Shown here: positions 28,320 through 36,241 of the stretch, one piece after another
How positions within the stretch are numbered: position 1 is the stretch's first letter
How the letters are laid out: every line of letters starts with the position of its first letter
Assembly: GCF_013778305.1 (NCBI RefSeq)
Contig: NZ_JACEIC010000004.1
Location: 214,544 to 278,543, forward strand
Source: Nocardioides agri
Lineage (GTDB): Bacteria > Actinomycetota > Actinomycetes > Propionibacteriales > Nocardioidaceae
DNA: 64,000 nucleotides
Direction: 5' to 3'
Position numbers and translations under genes: made by a program
The notes under the pieces: generated by a model
The model's database searches: none
What the model was told of the DNA's origin: nothing
What the model saw: the letters and a program-made list of their open reading frames with translations, nothing else

Positions 28320-28583
28320 TCAGGACTCGCGGATCTGGATCTGCACCTCGCGGATCCGGAGCAGCACCCGCTGGCGGAGCTCGTCGGGCGCGACCTCGGA
28401 GCAGGAGCGCGCGACGACCGACTTCACGGTGCGCTGGAGGTCGTACTTCTCCAGGCACGGGTTGCAACTGTCGAGGTGCACCTTGACCTCGGAGCAGTCG
28501 GCCTCGTCGAGCTCGTTGTCGATGAAGTAGACGATCCGCTCCAGGAAGTCGGCGCAGTCGCCGGGGGCCGGCTCGCTGGTCAT
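28320..28583 (-). CDS. rsrA: RsrA-type zinc-binding anti-sigma factor
   Basis: 87 residues with the ZAS zinc motif: Cys10, Cys30, His36, Cys40 and Cys43 (HLDSCNPC). In the RsrA/RshA family these ligands react with oxidants, forming a disulfide that releases zinc and frees SigR. The ATG at 28583 overlaps the sigR stop (TGATG), giving tight coupling. The mycothiol-system anti-sigma identity rests on the motif and on the sigR partner. Confidence 0.93.
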   Translation of the reverse strand: MTSEPAPGDCADFLERIVYFIDNELDEADCSEVKVHLDSCNPCLEKYDLQRTVKSVVARSCSEVAPDELRQRVLLRIREVQIQIRES

Positions 28584-29239
28584 CACTTGCTCCCCTCGCG
28601 GCCGACGGTCAGCAGGTCGTTGTCACGCACGTAGTCCGAGAGCAGGTCGCGCAGCTGCCGCCGTCCGCGGTGCAGCCGTGACATCACGGTGCCGATCGGG
28701 GTCTCCATGATCTCGGCGATCTCCTTGTAGGCGAAACCCTCGACGTCGGCGAGGTACACGGCGAGACGGAACTCCTCGGGGAGACGCTGGAGCGCCTCCT
28801 TCACCTCGGAGTCGGGCAGGTGCTCGAGCGCCTCGGTCTCGGCGGAGCGGAGCCCCGTGGAGGCGTGCGACTCCGCGCGGTGGAGCTGCCAGTCCTCGAC
28901 GTCCTCGGACATCGACTGCTGCGGCTGCCGCTGCTTCTTGCGGTAGTTGTTGATGAAGGTGTTGGTCAGGATCCGGTACAGCCAGGCCTTGAGGTTGGTG
29001 CCGGGCTTGAACTGGTGGAAGGACGAGTAGGCCTTCGCGTAGGTCTCCTGGACCAGGTCCTCGGCGTCCGCGGGGTTGCGCGTCATCCGCATCGCGGCCG
29101 AGTACAGCTGGTCGAGGAAGGGCAGCGCGTCCTGCTCGAAGCGGGCCGAGCGCTCGGCCTCGGTCTCGGTGTCGAGGTCGACAGCGGGGAGAACGGAAGG
29201 GTCGACGGCGTCGGGGGTCGTCTCAATGGGCTCTGTCAT
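28583..29239 (-). CDS. sigR: SigR/SigH-type ECF sigma factor for thiol-oxidative stress
   Basis: 218 residues from ATG 29239. Region 2 is LDQLYSAAMRMTRNPADAED with VQETYAKAYSSFHQF. Region 4 is ALQRLPEEFRLAVYLADVEG with YKEIAEIMETPIGTVMSRLH. It is close to mycobacterial SigH. An in-frame ATG at 29284 would add 15 residues (MHAVLERPTGLVWET). The autoregulatory promoter at 29293-29318 would start transcripts at about that upstream ATG, so a longer stress-induced form is plausible, as with SigR' in Streptomyces. It is followed directly by rsrA. Confidence 0.93.
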   Translation of the reverse strand: MTEPIETTPDAVDPSVLPAVDLDTETEAERSARFEQDALPFLDQLYSAAMRMTRNPADAEDLVQETYAKAYSSFHQFKPGTNLKAWLYRILTNTFINNYRKKQRQPQQSMSEDVEDWQLHRAESHASTGLRSAETEALEHLPDSEVKEALQRLPEEFRLAVYLADVEGFAYKEIAEIMETPIGTVMSRLHRGRRQLRDLLSDYVRDNDLLTVGREGSK

Positions 29240-29292
29240 CGTCTCCCAGACTAGCCCGGTCGGGCGTTCGAGCACGGCGTGCATAAGAGAGG

Positions 29293-29318
29293 AACGCCGC
29301 TCGGGGCGGCGTCATTCC
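29293..29318 (-). promoter_or_regulatory. SigR-dependent autoregulatory promoter
   Basis: Minus strand: GGAAT (29318-29314), exactly 18 bp, GTT (29295-29293). This is the full consensus for SigR/SigH promoters. The spacer contains an inverted repeat GACGCCGC/GCGGCGTT. The -35 box overlaps the end of the hydrolase gene. Confidence 0.88.
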
Positions 29319-29968
29319 CCCGCACGGCTCCCGGCGCCCGCGACCTCGCGCACGATCCACTCCAGCGTCGACTCGACGATGATCTCCATCGCCTCGTCCT
29401 CGGACAGCCCGGTGCTGGCCGCGACCTTGAACCCGTGGTCGGCCCCGGGCACGACGGCCAGGTCGGTCTCCGTGGGGAACTCATCCGGCCGACCGAACGT
29501 GTCGCGCTCGCCCTGCACGACGAGCGTCGGCACCCGGGCCGCCCTCAGCTCGTGCAGCCGTGAGGACTCGGGCTTGCCCGGCGGGTGGAGGGGGAAGGCG
29601 AGCGCCAGGCAGCCGGACGCCCCCAGCCGGGCCGCACAGCGGGCAGCGGACCGGGCGCCGGCGGAGCGACCGCCGACGACCAGCGGCGAGCGGGTGCGCA
29701 GCTGGTCCGCCGCCGCGACCAGCGCGGCGTCCAGGGTCGCCGGCGGGGTGGCGACCCTGCGGCCGGCGACCCGCCACGGCTGCTCGAGCCGGATCACGGT
29801 GACGTTGTTGCGCGGCAGCTCGCGGGCCAGCGCCTCGAGGTCACGGGTGTCGATGCCGTTGCCGGCCCCGTGGCTGAGCAGCAGGGTCGCGACCGGCGAC
29901 CGAGAGCGGTCCAGGACCAGCCGAGCCTCCCCGTGCGGAGTGTCGATGCGGCGCTCCTCCTGCTTCAC
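29312..29968 (-). CDS. alpha/beta hydrolase family protein
   Basis: 218 residues of the small dienelactone-hydrolase-like or KANL3-like type: LLLSHGAGNGIDTRDLEAL near residue 30, nucleophile elbow VVGGRSAGARSAARCA near 97, and PTLVVQGERDTFG near 146 with DHGFKV near 175 supplying Asp and His. The substrate is unknown. The GTG at 29968 overlaps the SRAP gene stop (GTGA). Its last codons carry the -35 box of the sigR promoter, so the sigR operon may also be reached by read-through. Confidence 0.85.
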   Translation of the reverse strand: MKQEERRIDTPHGEARLVLDRSRSPVATLLLSHGAGNGIDTRDLEALARELPRNNVTVIRLEQPWRVAGRRVATPPATLDAALVAAADQLRTRSPLVVGGRSAGARSAARCAARLGASGCLALAFPLHPPGKPESSRLHELRAARVPTLVVQGERDTFGRPDEFPTETDLAVVPGADHGFKVAASTGLSEDEAMEIIVESTLEWIVREVAGAGSRAGE

Positions 29969-30708
29969 GACGCCCCTTCCAGGGGGAGCGGCTCCAGCAG
30001 CTCCGGGCCGTTGTTGCGGACGTTGCTGACCAGCGTGGAGACCGGGTAGGCCTCGAGCTGGCCGGGCGCGGCCGGGACCAGCAGGTCGAGGTCGCCGCCC
30101 ACCCGCGGGTCCAGCCAGTCCGACCACCGCTCGCGCTCGACCATCAGCGGCATCCGGTCGTGGATGTGACCGACGGCGTCCTCGGCATCGGTCGTGATCA
30201 CCGTGCACGTCCAGCGGAACCGGTCCGGGTCGTCGTCGGCCTTGGTCGGGTCGCGCCAGATCTCGTAGAGGCCGGCCATCGCGAGCACCCCGTGGTCCTT
30301 GGGCCGGATGAAGAACGGCTGCTTGCGGGGCTTGCCCGCCGCGGTCAGCTCCTCGGTCGGGTACCACTCGAAGTAGCCGTCGGCCGGCAGCAGGCAGCGG
30401 CGCTTCGCGAACGCCCGCTTGTACGCCGGCTTCTCGGCGACGGTCTCCATGCGCGCGTTGATCATCCTGCTGCCGATGCCGGGGTCCTTGGCCCACGACG
30501 GCACCAGGCCCCAGGTCAGCACCCGGAGCTGGCGCTGCGGCGGCTCCGGGCTGTCGGAGGACGGCGGCCGCTCGACGACCGCGTAGACCTCCTTGGTGGG
30601 GGCCACGTTGTAGTCGGGCGCGAGGGCGTCCTGGATGCGGGACTCGACGATGTCGAACTCGTCGACGAGGTCCTCCGGGCGTCGGCTCGACGCGTAGCGG
30701 CCGCACAT
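29965..30708 (-). CDS. SOS response-associated peptidase, SRAP/HMCES/YedK family
   Basis: 247 residues starting MCGRYASS; Cys2 becomes the N-terminal catalytic residue after Met removal. It forms a thiazolidine cross-link to abasic sites in single-stranded DNA. The other conserved parts are PDYNVAPTKEV (Asn in the active site, near 35), WGLVPSWAKD (near 66), INARMETV (near 84), DGYFEWYP (Glu, near 109) and HDRMPLMVE (near 186). TAGAGT lies six bases before the ATG. It is first in a run with the hydrolase and sigR-rsrA genes. Confidence 0.93.
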   Translation of the reverse strand: MCGRYASSRRPEDLVDEFDIVESRIQDALAPDYNVAPTKEVYAVVERPPSSDSPEPPQRQLRVLTWGLVPSWAKDPGIGSRMINARMETVAEKPAYKRAFAKRRCLLPADGYFEWYPTEELTAAGKPRKQPFFIRPKDHGVLAMAGLYEIWRDPTKADDDPDRFRWTCTVITTDAEDAVGHIHDRMPLMVERERWSDWLDPRVGGDLDLLVPAAPGQLEAYPVSTLVSNVRNNGPELLEPLPLEGAS

Positions 30709-30714
30709 GCGGCA

Positions 30715-30720
30715 ACTCTA
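30715..30720 (-). promoter_or_regulatory. -10 box of leaderless SRAP gene
   Basis: Minus-strand TAGAGT, six bases (TGCCGC), then the ATG at 30708. Confidence 0.45.
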
Positions 30721-30743
30721 GAGGCAGTCGCCGTCGGTGGCCG

Positions 30744-31541
30744 TCAGCCGCGGGAGAGCTCGTCGAGCAGCGCAGCGACGGCGGCGTCGGTCTCGGGCAG
30801 CCCCTCGACCCACACCCGCGGCGCCGTCACTCCGTCCGCGTCCAGCATCCTCAGCAGCAGGTCCAGGCGGCGGACCAGGCGGTCGTCGCGCTCGGCGAGC
30901 ACGGCGAGACGTCCCGGCGCAAGGTGACCGATCGTCTCGGGGCCGGCGAACACACCGCGCACGACCGCGCCCACCTGGGCGTCCTGCATGGCCCGCGCGA
31001 GCGGCTCCCCCAGCCGGTCGCCGTCGAGCGCGGTGTCCGCGGCCACCAGGACCAGGGCGTGCGTCTCGTGCGCGGGCCCCGCGCGGCGCGCGTCCCCGAT
31101 CACGGTCCGCAGGTGCGCCAGGCTCGCGAGCCCGGTGAGCGGGTCCGCGCATGAGACGCCGTGGAGGTAGCCGAGCGTCGCCTCGCCCCACGCGACGGCG
31201 AGCGCGCGCGTCTCTGCGTACGCCGGGGCCTCGCCACGCACCAACCCCCAGGTGCGGGCGAGGTCCTCCAGCGCCTCCCCCAGCGAGACCCCGTCGCGAG
31301 CGAGGATGCCCCCCAGCACCTCGCACGCTGCGACCGAGCGCGCTCCCGATCCCGAAGTCAGGGCCTCCCCCACCGCCTCGAACCGCGGCGGCAGCGCCGC
31401 GCGTGTGCTCGAGGACGGATCCTGCCCTGCTTCGGAATCGGCCGTGGTGGCGCTGCGCCTGCGCGTCGCGATCCAGTCCACGGTCGGCTCCCCCTCTGGT
31501 CCGGTCTTGCCGGGGATGTAACGGCGCTCACGAACGGCCAT
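30744..31541 (-). CDS. protein with a degenerate GGDEF-like domain, unknown function
   Basis: 265 residues, soluble. A basic N-terminal tail (MAVRERRYIPGKTGPEG) is followed by a helical part (about 45-135). A region starting SCADPLTGLASLAHLRTVI near 140 recalls the DxLTGLxNR entry of GGDEF domains. Where GGDEF is expected the sequence reads APGRLAVLAERDD, so the catalytic and metal residues are missing and cyclase activity is unlikely. It is divergent from a sigma/anti-sigma fusion gene with a 17-bp palindrome between them. A regulatory, possibly nucleotide-sensing, role is inferred. Confidence 0.65.
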   Translation of the reverse strand: MAVRERRYIPGKTGPEGEPTVDWIATRRRSATTADSEAGQDPSSSTRAALPPRFEAVGEALTSGSGARSVAACEVLGGILARDGVSLGEALEDLARTWGLVRGEAPAYAETRALAVAWGEATLGYLHGVSCADPLTGLASLAHLRTVIGDARRAGPAHETHALVLVAADTALDGDRLGEPLARAMQDAQVGAVVRGVFAGPETIGHLAPGRLAVLAERDDRLVRRLDLLLRMLDADGVTAPRVWVEGLPETDAAVAALLDELSRG

Positions 31542-31551
31542 GACGCGGTTT

Positions 31552-31577
31552 CCGCGAAAGTTTCGCGGGAAGTTTCG
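31552..31577. promoter_or_regulatory. palindromic operator-like element between the GGDEF-like and sigma-fusion genes
   Basis: CCGCGAAA-G-TTTCGCGG (31552-31568) is a perfect 17-bp palindrome. AAGTTTCG occurs twice as a direct repeat at 31558-31565 and 31570-31577. All of this lies within the 42 bp between two divergent start codons, so it can control both genes. Confidence 0.6.
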
Positions 31578-31583
31578 GAGATC

Positions 31584-33107
31584 GTGAGCACAACCGTCGC
31601 CTTTCGCTCCCTCGCGCGTTGGAACCTCGTGGCCTCCTTCGTCCCTGCCGTCGACGAGCGCGGAGACGCCGAACTGATCACCGCCGTCCGCGCCGGTGAC
31701 GTCGGCGCCTACGGCGAGCTCTTCAGCCGGCACGTGGGCGCCGCTCGCCGCCTGGCCCGGCAGCTCGTGTCGGCGGGTGACGTCGACGACCTGGTGTCCG
31801 AGGCGTTCGCCAAGGTGCTGGGCGTGCTCCAGCGCGGCGGCGGCCCCGACCTGGCGTTCCGGGCCTACCTGCTCACGGCGGTGCGTCGCCTGCACGTCGA
31901 CCGGATCCGGTCCACGGCGCGGCTGCACAGCACCGACGACCTCACGCCGTTCGACCCCGGCGTCCCGTTCCGGGACACCGCGCTGGAGGGCTTCGAGAAC
32001 GCCACGGCCGCCAAGGCCTTCGCCTCGCTGCCCGAGCGCTGGCAGCTGGTGCTCTGGCACACCGAGGTCGAAGGCCAGAAGCCCGCGGACATCGCGCCGA
32101 TCCTCGCGATGTCCGCCAACGCCGTCTCCGCGCTCGCCTACCGCGCTCGCGAGGGCCTGCGTCAGGCCTACCTCTCCATGCACGCCTCCGACGTCGACGA
32201 CGACGCCTGCGCGCGCACCCGCGCCGAGCTGGGTGCCTACGTGCGCGGCGGGCTGTCCCGGCGCGACGCCACCCGCGTGGAGCAGCACCTGCGCGAGTGC
32301 CGCCGCTGCACCGCGATCTACCTCGAGCTCACCGAGGTCAACTCCGGCCTCCGGCTCCTGCTCGCCCCGCTGCTGCTGGGCACCGTCGCGACGGCGTACC
32401 TCGCCGCCACGGGCACCGCGGCCGGCACCACCGTCGGCGGCGTCGCGCAGCTGCTCGGGCGGGCACGGGACGCCGTCGTCAGCCACGCGCCCGCCGCGGC
32501 GGTCGCCGGCGCCGCGGCGAGCGCCGTCGTCGCGGGCACCGTGATCTCGCTGCACCAGAAGCAGCCCACGCCCGCACCCGAGGCGGAGGAGGCACCGACG
32601 GTCACGATCACGCCGTCGGCCGCCCCGGACGCCGGGCGCCGAGCGCACGTCGCGCGGCACCGCGCGCTCGACCCGCGGGACCTCAGCACGACCGCGGCCG
32701 CCGCGGCGACGCCACCGACGGGGTTCCCGAGCGTCGGGGCCGAGGGCACGACGCCGGGCTCGCCGGGCTCGCCGGGCCCATCGGGCTCACCAGCCTCACC
32801 GCAACCGGCTGGCTCGCCGGCGTCCGGTGCCTCGGCGGACGGCCCCGGCACGGCGACGGCGCCCGCGCCGTCCGTCGCACCCGCGCCGACGCAGCCCGCG
32901 GCGCCGAGCGGCAGCCCCGCCCCGACGCCCAGCTCGCCCAGCACCCCCGACCAGCCCAGCAGCCCGACGGCACCCGCGCTCGTCGACGCTACGGTCTCCG
33001 TCTCCGCCGGTCCGGCCGGCATCGACGTGGGGCTCGGCCTCGGCGTGGCCGGGGTTCCGGTGCTCCCGGAGACACATGTGGGCGTGCCGCTGCCCGGGTC
33101 GGGGTAA
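31584..33107 (+). CDS. ECF sigma factor fused to a zinc-finger anti-sigma domain, membrane segment and Pro/Ser/Thr tail
   Basis: About 507 residues. Residues 30-100 form sigma region 2 (LITAVRAGDVGAYGELFSRH, AYLLTAVRRLHVDRIR). Residues about 140-190 form region 4 (LPERWQLVLWHTEVEGQKPA, MSANAVSALAYRAREGLR). Next comes a zf-HC2-like motif (RVEQHLRECRRCTAIYLEL, with HxxxCxxC) near 235. Hydrophobic segments follow at about 252-275 and 293-315, then an extracytoplasmic-looking Ala/Pro/Ser/Thr tail to 507. This matches the actinobacterial ECF52-like design. Which segments cross the membrane is not proved. The start is uncertain: GTG 31584 has a close GGAG, and GTG 31629 is an alternative. Confidence 0.82.
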   Translation: MSTTVAFRSLARWNLVASFVPAVDERGDAELITAVRAGDVGAYGELFSRHVGAARRLARQLVSAGDVDDLVSEAFAKVLGVLQRGGGPDLAFRAYLLTAVRRLHVDRIRSTARLHSTDDLTPFDPGVPFRDTALEGFENATAAKAFASLPERWQLVLWHTEVEGQKPADIAPILAMSANAVSALAYRAREGLRQAYLSMHASDVDDDACARTRAELGAYVRGGLSRRDATRVEQHLRECRRCTAIYLELTEVNSGLRLLLAPLLLGTVATAYLAATGTAAGTTVGGVAQLLGRARDAVVSHAPAAAVAGAAASAVVAGTVISLHQKQPTPAPEAEEAPTVTITPSAAPDAGRRAHVARHRALDPRDLSTTAAAAATPPTGFPSVGAEGTTPGSPGSPGPSGSPASPQPAGSPASGASADGPGTATAPAPSVAPAPTQPAAPSGSPAPTPSSPSTPDQPSSPTAPALVDATVSVSAGPAGIDVGLGLGVAGVPVLPETHVGVPLPGSG

Positions 33108-33116
33108 GCAGAGAGC

Positions 33117-33641
33117 ATGACCGTCAGCAGACTGATCGCCCGCCCGATGCTCGCCTCGATCTTCGTCGTCGGAGCCGCGGCCGCCCTCAAGAACACGGCC
33201 GGCCCCGCCGTGAAGGCCGACCCCGTCACCTCGCGCCTGGTGCCGTTGGCCCGCAAGGCCGGCATCCCGCTGCCCGAGGACCCCGAGACGCTCGTCAAGA
33301 TCAACGCGGGCGTCCAGATCGGCGCCGGCCTCGCGCTCGCCACCGGCCGGGCGCCGCGGATCTCCGCCGCCGTGCTCGCGGCGTCCCTGGTCCCGACCAC
33401 CCTGGCCGGGCACCGGTTCTGGGAGTTCGACGACGCGACGCAGCGCACCCAGCAGCGGCTGCACTTCTTCAAGAACGTCTCGCTCGTCGGTGGCCTGATC
33501 ATCGCCAGCGGCGACACCGAGGGCCAGCCCGGCGTCGCCTGGCGGGCCCGCCGCGCCGCCCGGGACGCCCGGCGCGAGGCCCGACGCCTCGCCCACGACG
33601 CCCGCCGGGAGGCGAGACTCGCGGCGTCGCGCGTGCGCTGA
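33117..33641 (+). CDS. DoxX family membrane protein
   Basis: 174 residues: a first hydrophobic segment MLASIFVVGAAAALKNT, then helices near 65-80, 85-105 and 122-135, and a very basic Arg/Ala-rich tail of about 35 residues (RRAARDARREARRLAHDARR). DoxX-like proteins are quinol-linked or structural membrane proteins. In mycobacteria a DoxX member joins a membrane oxidoreductase complex with SodA and SseA. It follows the sigma fusion gene by nine bases. Confidence 0.82.
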   Translation: MTVSRLIARPMLASIFVVGAAAALKNTAGPAVKADPVTSRLVPLARKAGIPLPEDPETLVKINAGVQIGAGLALATGRAPRISAAVLAASLVPTTLAGHRFWEFDDATQRTQQRLHFFKNVSLVGGLIIASGDTEGQPGVAWRARRAARDARREARRLAHDARREARLAASRVR

Positions 33642-33647
33642 CCCCAC

Positions 33648-33653
33648 TACGCT
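33648..33653 (+). promoter_or_regulatory. -10 box of leaderless aroA-rsgA operon
   Basis: TACGCT, seven bases, then the GTG start at 33661. Confidence 0.4.
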
Positions 33654-33660
33654 GCTCGTC

Positions 33661-34941
33661 GTGACCGACCCCCTCGCCGACCCCTGGCCCGCCCCGCGCG
33701 CGGCGCACCCGGTCGACGCCGTCGTGACGCTGCCGGGCAGCAAGTCGATCACCAACCGCGCGCTGCTGCTGGCCGCGATCGCCGACGGGCCCTCCGTCGT
33801 GCGTCGGGCGCTGCGCTCGCGCGACACGACGCTGATGGCGACGGCACTGACCGCCCTGGGCTCGCACGTGGACACCTCCGCGGACGACTGGGTGGTCACG
33901 CCGGGCGCCTTCGCCGGTGACGCGGCGGTCGACTGCGGCCTGGCGGGGACCGTGATGCGCTTCGTGCCCCCGGTCGCCGGCCTGTCGACCGGAGCGGTCG
34001 CCTTCGACGGCGACCCGCACATGCGCCAGCGACCCATCGGCGAGATCCTCGGCGCGCTGCGCACCCTCGGCGTCGACGTCGCCGGCGACGCCCTGCCGTT
34101 CACCGTCAGGGGCACCGGCTCGGTGCCGGGCGGCACCGTCGTGGTGGACGCGTCGGCCTCCTCGCAGTTCATCTCCGCGCTGCTGCTGGCCGGCGCCCGC
34201 TACGACCGCGGCGTCGACGTGCGCCACGACGGCAAGCCGGTCCCCTCGCTGCCCCACATCCAGATGACGGTCGCGATGCTGCGCGAGCAGGGTGTCGAGG
34301 TCGACGACGCCGACGCGAACCGCTGGTCGGTCGCGCCCGGTCCCCTGAAGCCGGTCGACCGCGTCGTGGAGCCCGACCTGTCCAACGCGGCACCGTTCCT
34401 GGCGCTCGCGGCGGTCTCCGGCGGCTCGGTCACCGTGCGCGACTGGCCGCGCCACACCACCCAGGCGGGCGACGCCCTGCGCGACATCCTCGCCGCGATG
34501 GGCTGCGAGGTGGACCTCACCGACGGTCCCGACGGCGGCCTGCGGGTGCGGGGCAGCGGGACGCTGCTCGGCATCGACGTCGACCTGCACGACGTCGGCG
34601 AGCTCACCCCGGCGGTCGCGGCGCTGTGCGCGCTCGCCGAGGCGCCGTCGCACCTGCGCGGCATCGGGCACATCCGCGGCCACGAGACCGACCGGCTCGC
34701 GGCTCTCGCGACCGAGCTCGGCGCACTGGGTGCCGAGGTCACCGAGCACCCCGACGGGCTGACGATCGCCCCGGCGCCGCTGCACGGCGGAGTCTTCCGC
34801 ACCTACGCCGACCACCGGATGGCGCACGCCGCGGTCATCCTCGGCGCGGCCGTCGACGGCGTGCTCGTCGAGAACGTCGCGACGACCGGCAAGACGTTCC
34901 CCGACTTCGCGGGCTTCTGGTCCGGGCTCATCGACTCATGA
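33661..34941 (+). CDS. aroA: 3-phosphoshikimate 1-carboxyvinyltransferase (EPSP synthase)
   Basis: Shikimate pathway enzyme joining PEP and shikimate 3-phosphate. The 426-residue protein has the family motifs LPGSKSITNRALLLAA (residues 22-37), CGLAGTVMRFVPP near 94, GDPHMRQRPIGEI near 117, SSQFISALLLAGARY near 166 and IRGHETDRLAAL near 337. The GTG start follows a TACGCT box at seven bases. Its stop overlaps the rsgA ATG. Next to SRAP, sigR and rsgA it keeps an order I recall from Mycobacterium. Confidence 0.96.
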   Translation: MTDPLADPWPAPRAAHPVDAVVTLPGSKSITNRALLLAAIADGPSVVRRALRSRDTTLMATALTALGSHVDTSADDWVVTPGAFAGDAAVDCGLAGTVMRFVPPVAGLSTGAVAFDGDPHMRQRPIGEILGALRTLGVDVAGDALPFTVRGTGSVPGGTVVVDASASSQFISALLLAGARYDRGVDVRHDGKPVPSLPHIQMTVAMLREQGVEVDDADANRWSVAPGPLKPVDRVVEPDLSNAAPFLALAAVSGGSVTVRDWPRHTTQAGDALRDILAAMGCEVDLTDGPDGGLRVRGSGTLLGIDVDLHDVGELTPAVAALCALAEAPSHLRGIGHIRGHETDRLAALATELGALGAEVTEHPDGLTIAPAPLHGGVFRTYADHRMAHAAVILGAAVDGVLVENVATTGKTFPDFAGFWSGLIDS

Positions 34942-35954
34942 GCGGCCGGTACTCCGACCAGGACGTCGAGCACTACGACCGTCCCCGGCGGCGTACCCGC
35001 CCCCGCACCAAGGAGCGCCCCACCTACGACGACGCGGTGGACGGCGTCGTCGTCACGGTCGACCGCGGCCGGTTCACGCTGCTGATCGACGGCCGCACGG
35101 TGATGGCGATGAAGGCCCGGCCCCTCGGGCGCAAGGGCGTCGTCGTCGGCGACCGGGTGCGCGTCGTCGGGGACGTCACGGGCGACGACGGCAGCCTGGC
35201 CCGGATCGTCGAGGTGCGCGAGCGGGAGACGACGCTGCGGCGCACCGCCGACGACGACGACCCCGTCGAGCGGGTGATCGTCGCGAACGCCGGGCAGCTG
35301 GTGGTCGTCACCGCGCTCGCGGACCCCGAGCCGCAGCCGCGCCTGATCGACCGCGCCCTCGTGGCGGCGTACGACGCCGGGATGCAGCCCCTGCTCTGCC
35401 TGACCAAGGCCGACCTGGCCGATCCCGAGACGCTGCTGGGCACCTACCGGTCGCTCGGGGTGCCGTGGGTGGTGACCCAGCTCAAGGGGCCGGGAGCCAG
35501 CGACCTGAGCGAGCTCCGCGAGCGGCTGACGGGCCGGACGAGCGTGCTGGTGGGCTCGAGCGGCGTGGGCAAGTCCACGCTGGTCAACGCGCTGGTGCCG
35601 ACGGCCCTCCGCGACGTCGGGCACGTCAACGCGGTGACCGGCCGCGGCCGGCACACCTCGACGTCGGCCTACATGCTCGCGCTGCCCGGCCCGGAGGACG
35701 GACAGAGCCTCGGTTGGATCGTGGACACCCCGGGCATCCGCTCCTTCGGGCTCGCGCACGTGCAGCCCGAGCACCTCATCGAGGCGTTCCCCGACCTCGA
35801 CGAGATGACCGAGGACTGCCCGCGCGGCTGCACCCACGGCACCGACGAGCCGGAGTGCGGGCTCGACGAGGCGGTCGCGAACGGCACCGCGGACCCCGAG
35901 CGGGTGATGTCCTTCCGCCGGCTGCTCGCGGCGCGGAGCGAGCCGGCGTACTGA
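34938..35954 (+). CDS. rsgA: ribosome small-subunit GTPase RsgA
   Basis: Circularly permuted GTPase helping late 30S maturation. The 338-residue protein has an OB-fold-like N-terminal part (about 35-115). The permuted G motifs follow: G4 CLTKADLADP near 156, G1 P-loop GSSGVGKSTLVNAL near 206, and G3 VDTPGIRSFGL near 261. A C-terminal zinc site CPRGCTHGTDEPECGL near 294 supplies three cysteines and a histidine. The ATG overlaps the aroA stop (ATGA). Confidence 0.93.
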   Translation: MSGRYSDQDVEHYDRPRRRTRPRTKERPTYDDAVDGVVVTVDRGRFTLLIDGRTVMAMKARPLGRKGVVVGDRVRVVGDVTGDDGSLARIVEVRERETTLRRTADDDDPVERVIVANAGQLVVVTALADPEPQPRLIDRALVAAYDAGMQPLLCLTKADLADPETLLGTYRSLGVPWVVTQLKGPGASDLSELRERLTGRTSVLVGSSGVGKSTLVNALVPTALRDVGHVNAVTGRGRHTSTSAYMLALPGPEDGQSLGWIVDTPGIRSFGLAHVQPEHLIEAFPDLDEMTEDCPRGCTHGTDEPECGLDEAVANGTADPERVMSFRRLLAARSEPAY

Positions 35955-36013
35955 GGGTTTCGCCGTCGGCCCCGTCGGTCACCTCACGAGTGGGGACTGG
36001 GAGGGAGTGGACG

Positions 36014-36238
36014 ATGGTGGGCGCCGCCGTGGAGACCTACTACGACAACGAGACCTGGCTCAACCGGTTCGAGGGGGGCGACCGACTCCCCGGCGAGTAC
36101 CCGACGTGCGAGGCCGCCGTCGAGGTGGCCCGCACCGAGGCGCGGGTGCGCGGCGTCGAGCACGTGATCCGGCGCGTCGACGGGAGCCTCGCCGAGCGGC
36201 GCAGGTACCCGCGCACGTCCTGGGAGCTGCCGGGCTGA
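36014..36238 (+). CDS. DUF2188-like small protein
   Basis: 74 residues with one small alpha+beta domain: ETYYDNETWLNRFEGGDRLP, then EAAVEVARTEARVRGVEHVI and RRVDGSLAERRRYP. This is the DUF2188 layout (W..R.EG, central helix, final strand). The function is unknown. A purine-rich GAGGGAG precedes the ATG. It converges with the DUF2231 gene across three bases. Confidence 0.7.
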   Translation: MVGAAVETYYDNETWLNRFEGGDRLPGEYPTCEAAVEVARTEARVRGVEHVIRRVDGSLAERRRYPRTSWELPG

Positions 36239-36241
36239 GCC

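Noticed and set aside
29239..29284. The 15-residue sigR extension as the only start
   Set aside because: Mycobacterial SigH begins at about the position of ATG 29239 and GGGAGA precedes it; the longer form is reported as an alternative.
32750..32960. GC-rich, low-complexity stretch in the sigma-fusion gene as a separate repeat or non-coding region
   Set aside because: It keeps the reading frame and encodes the Pro/Ser/Thr tail, so it is part of the CDS.
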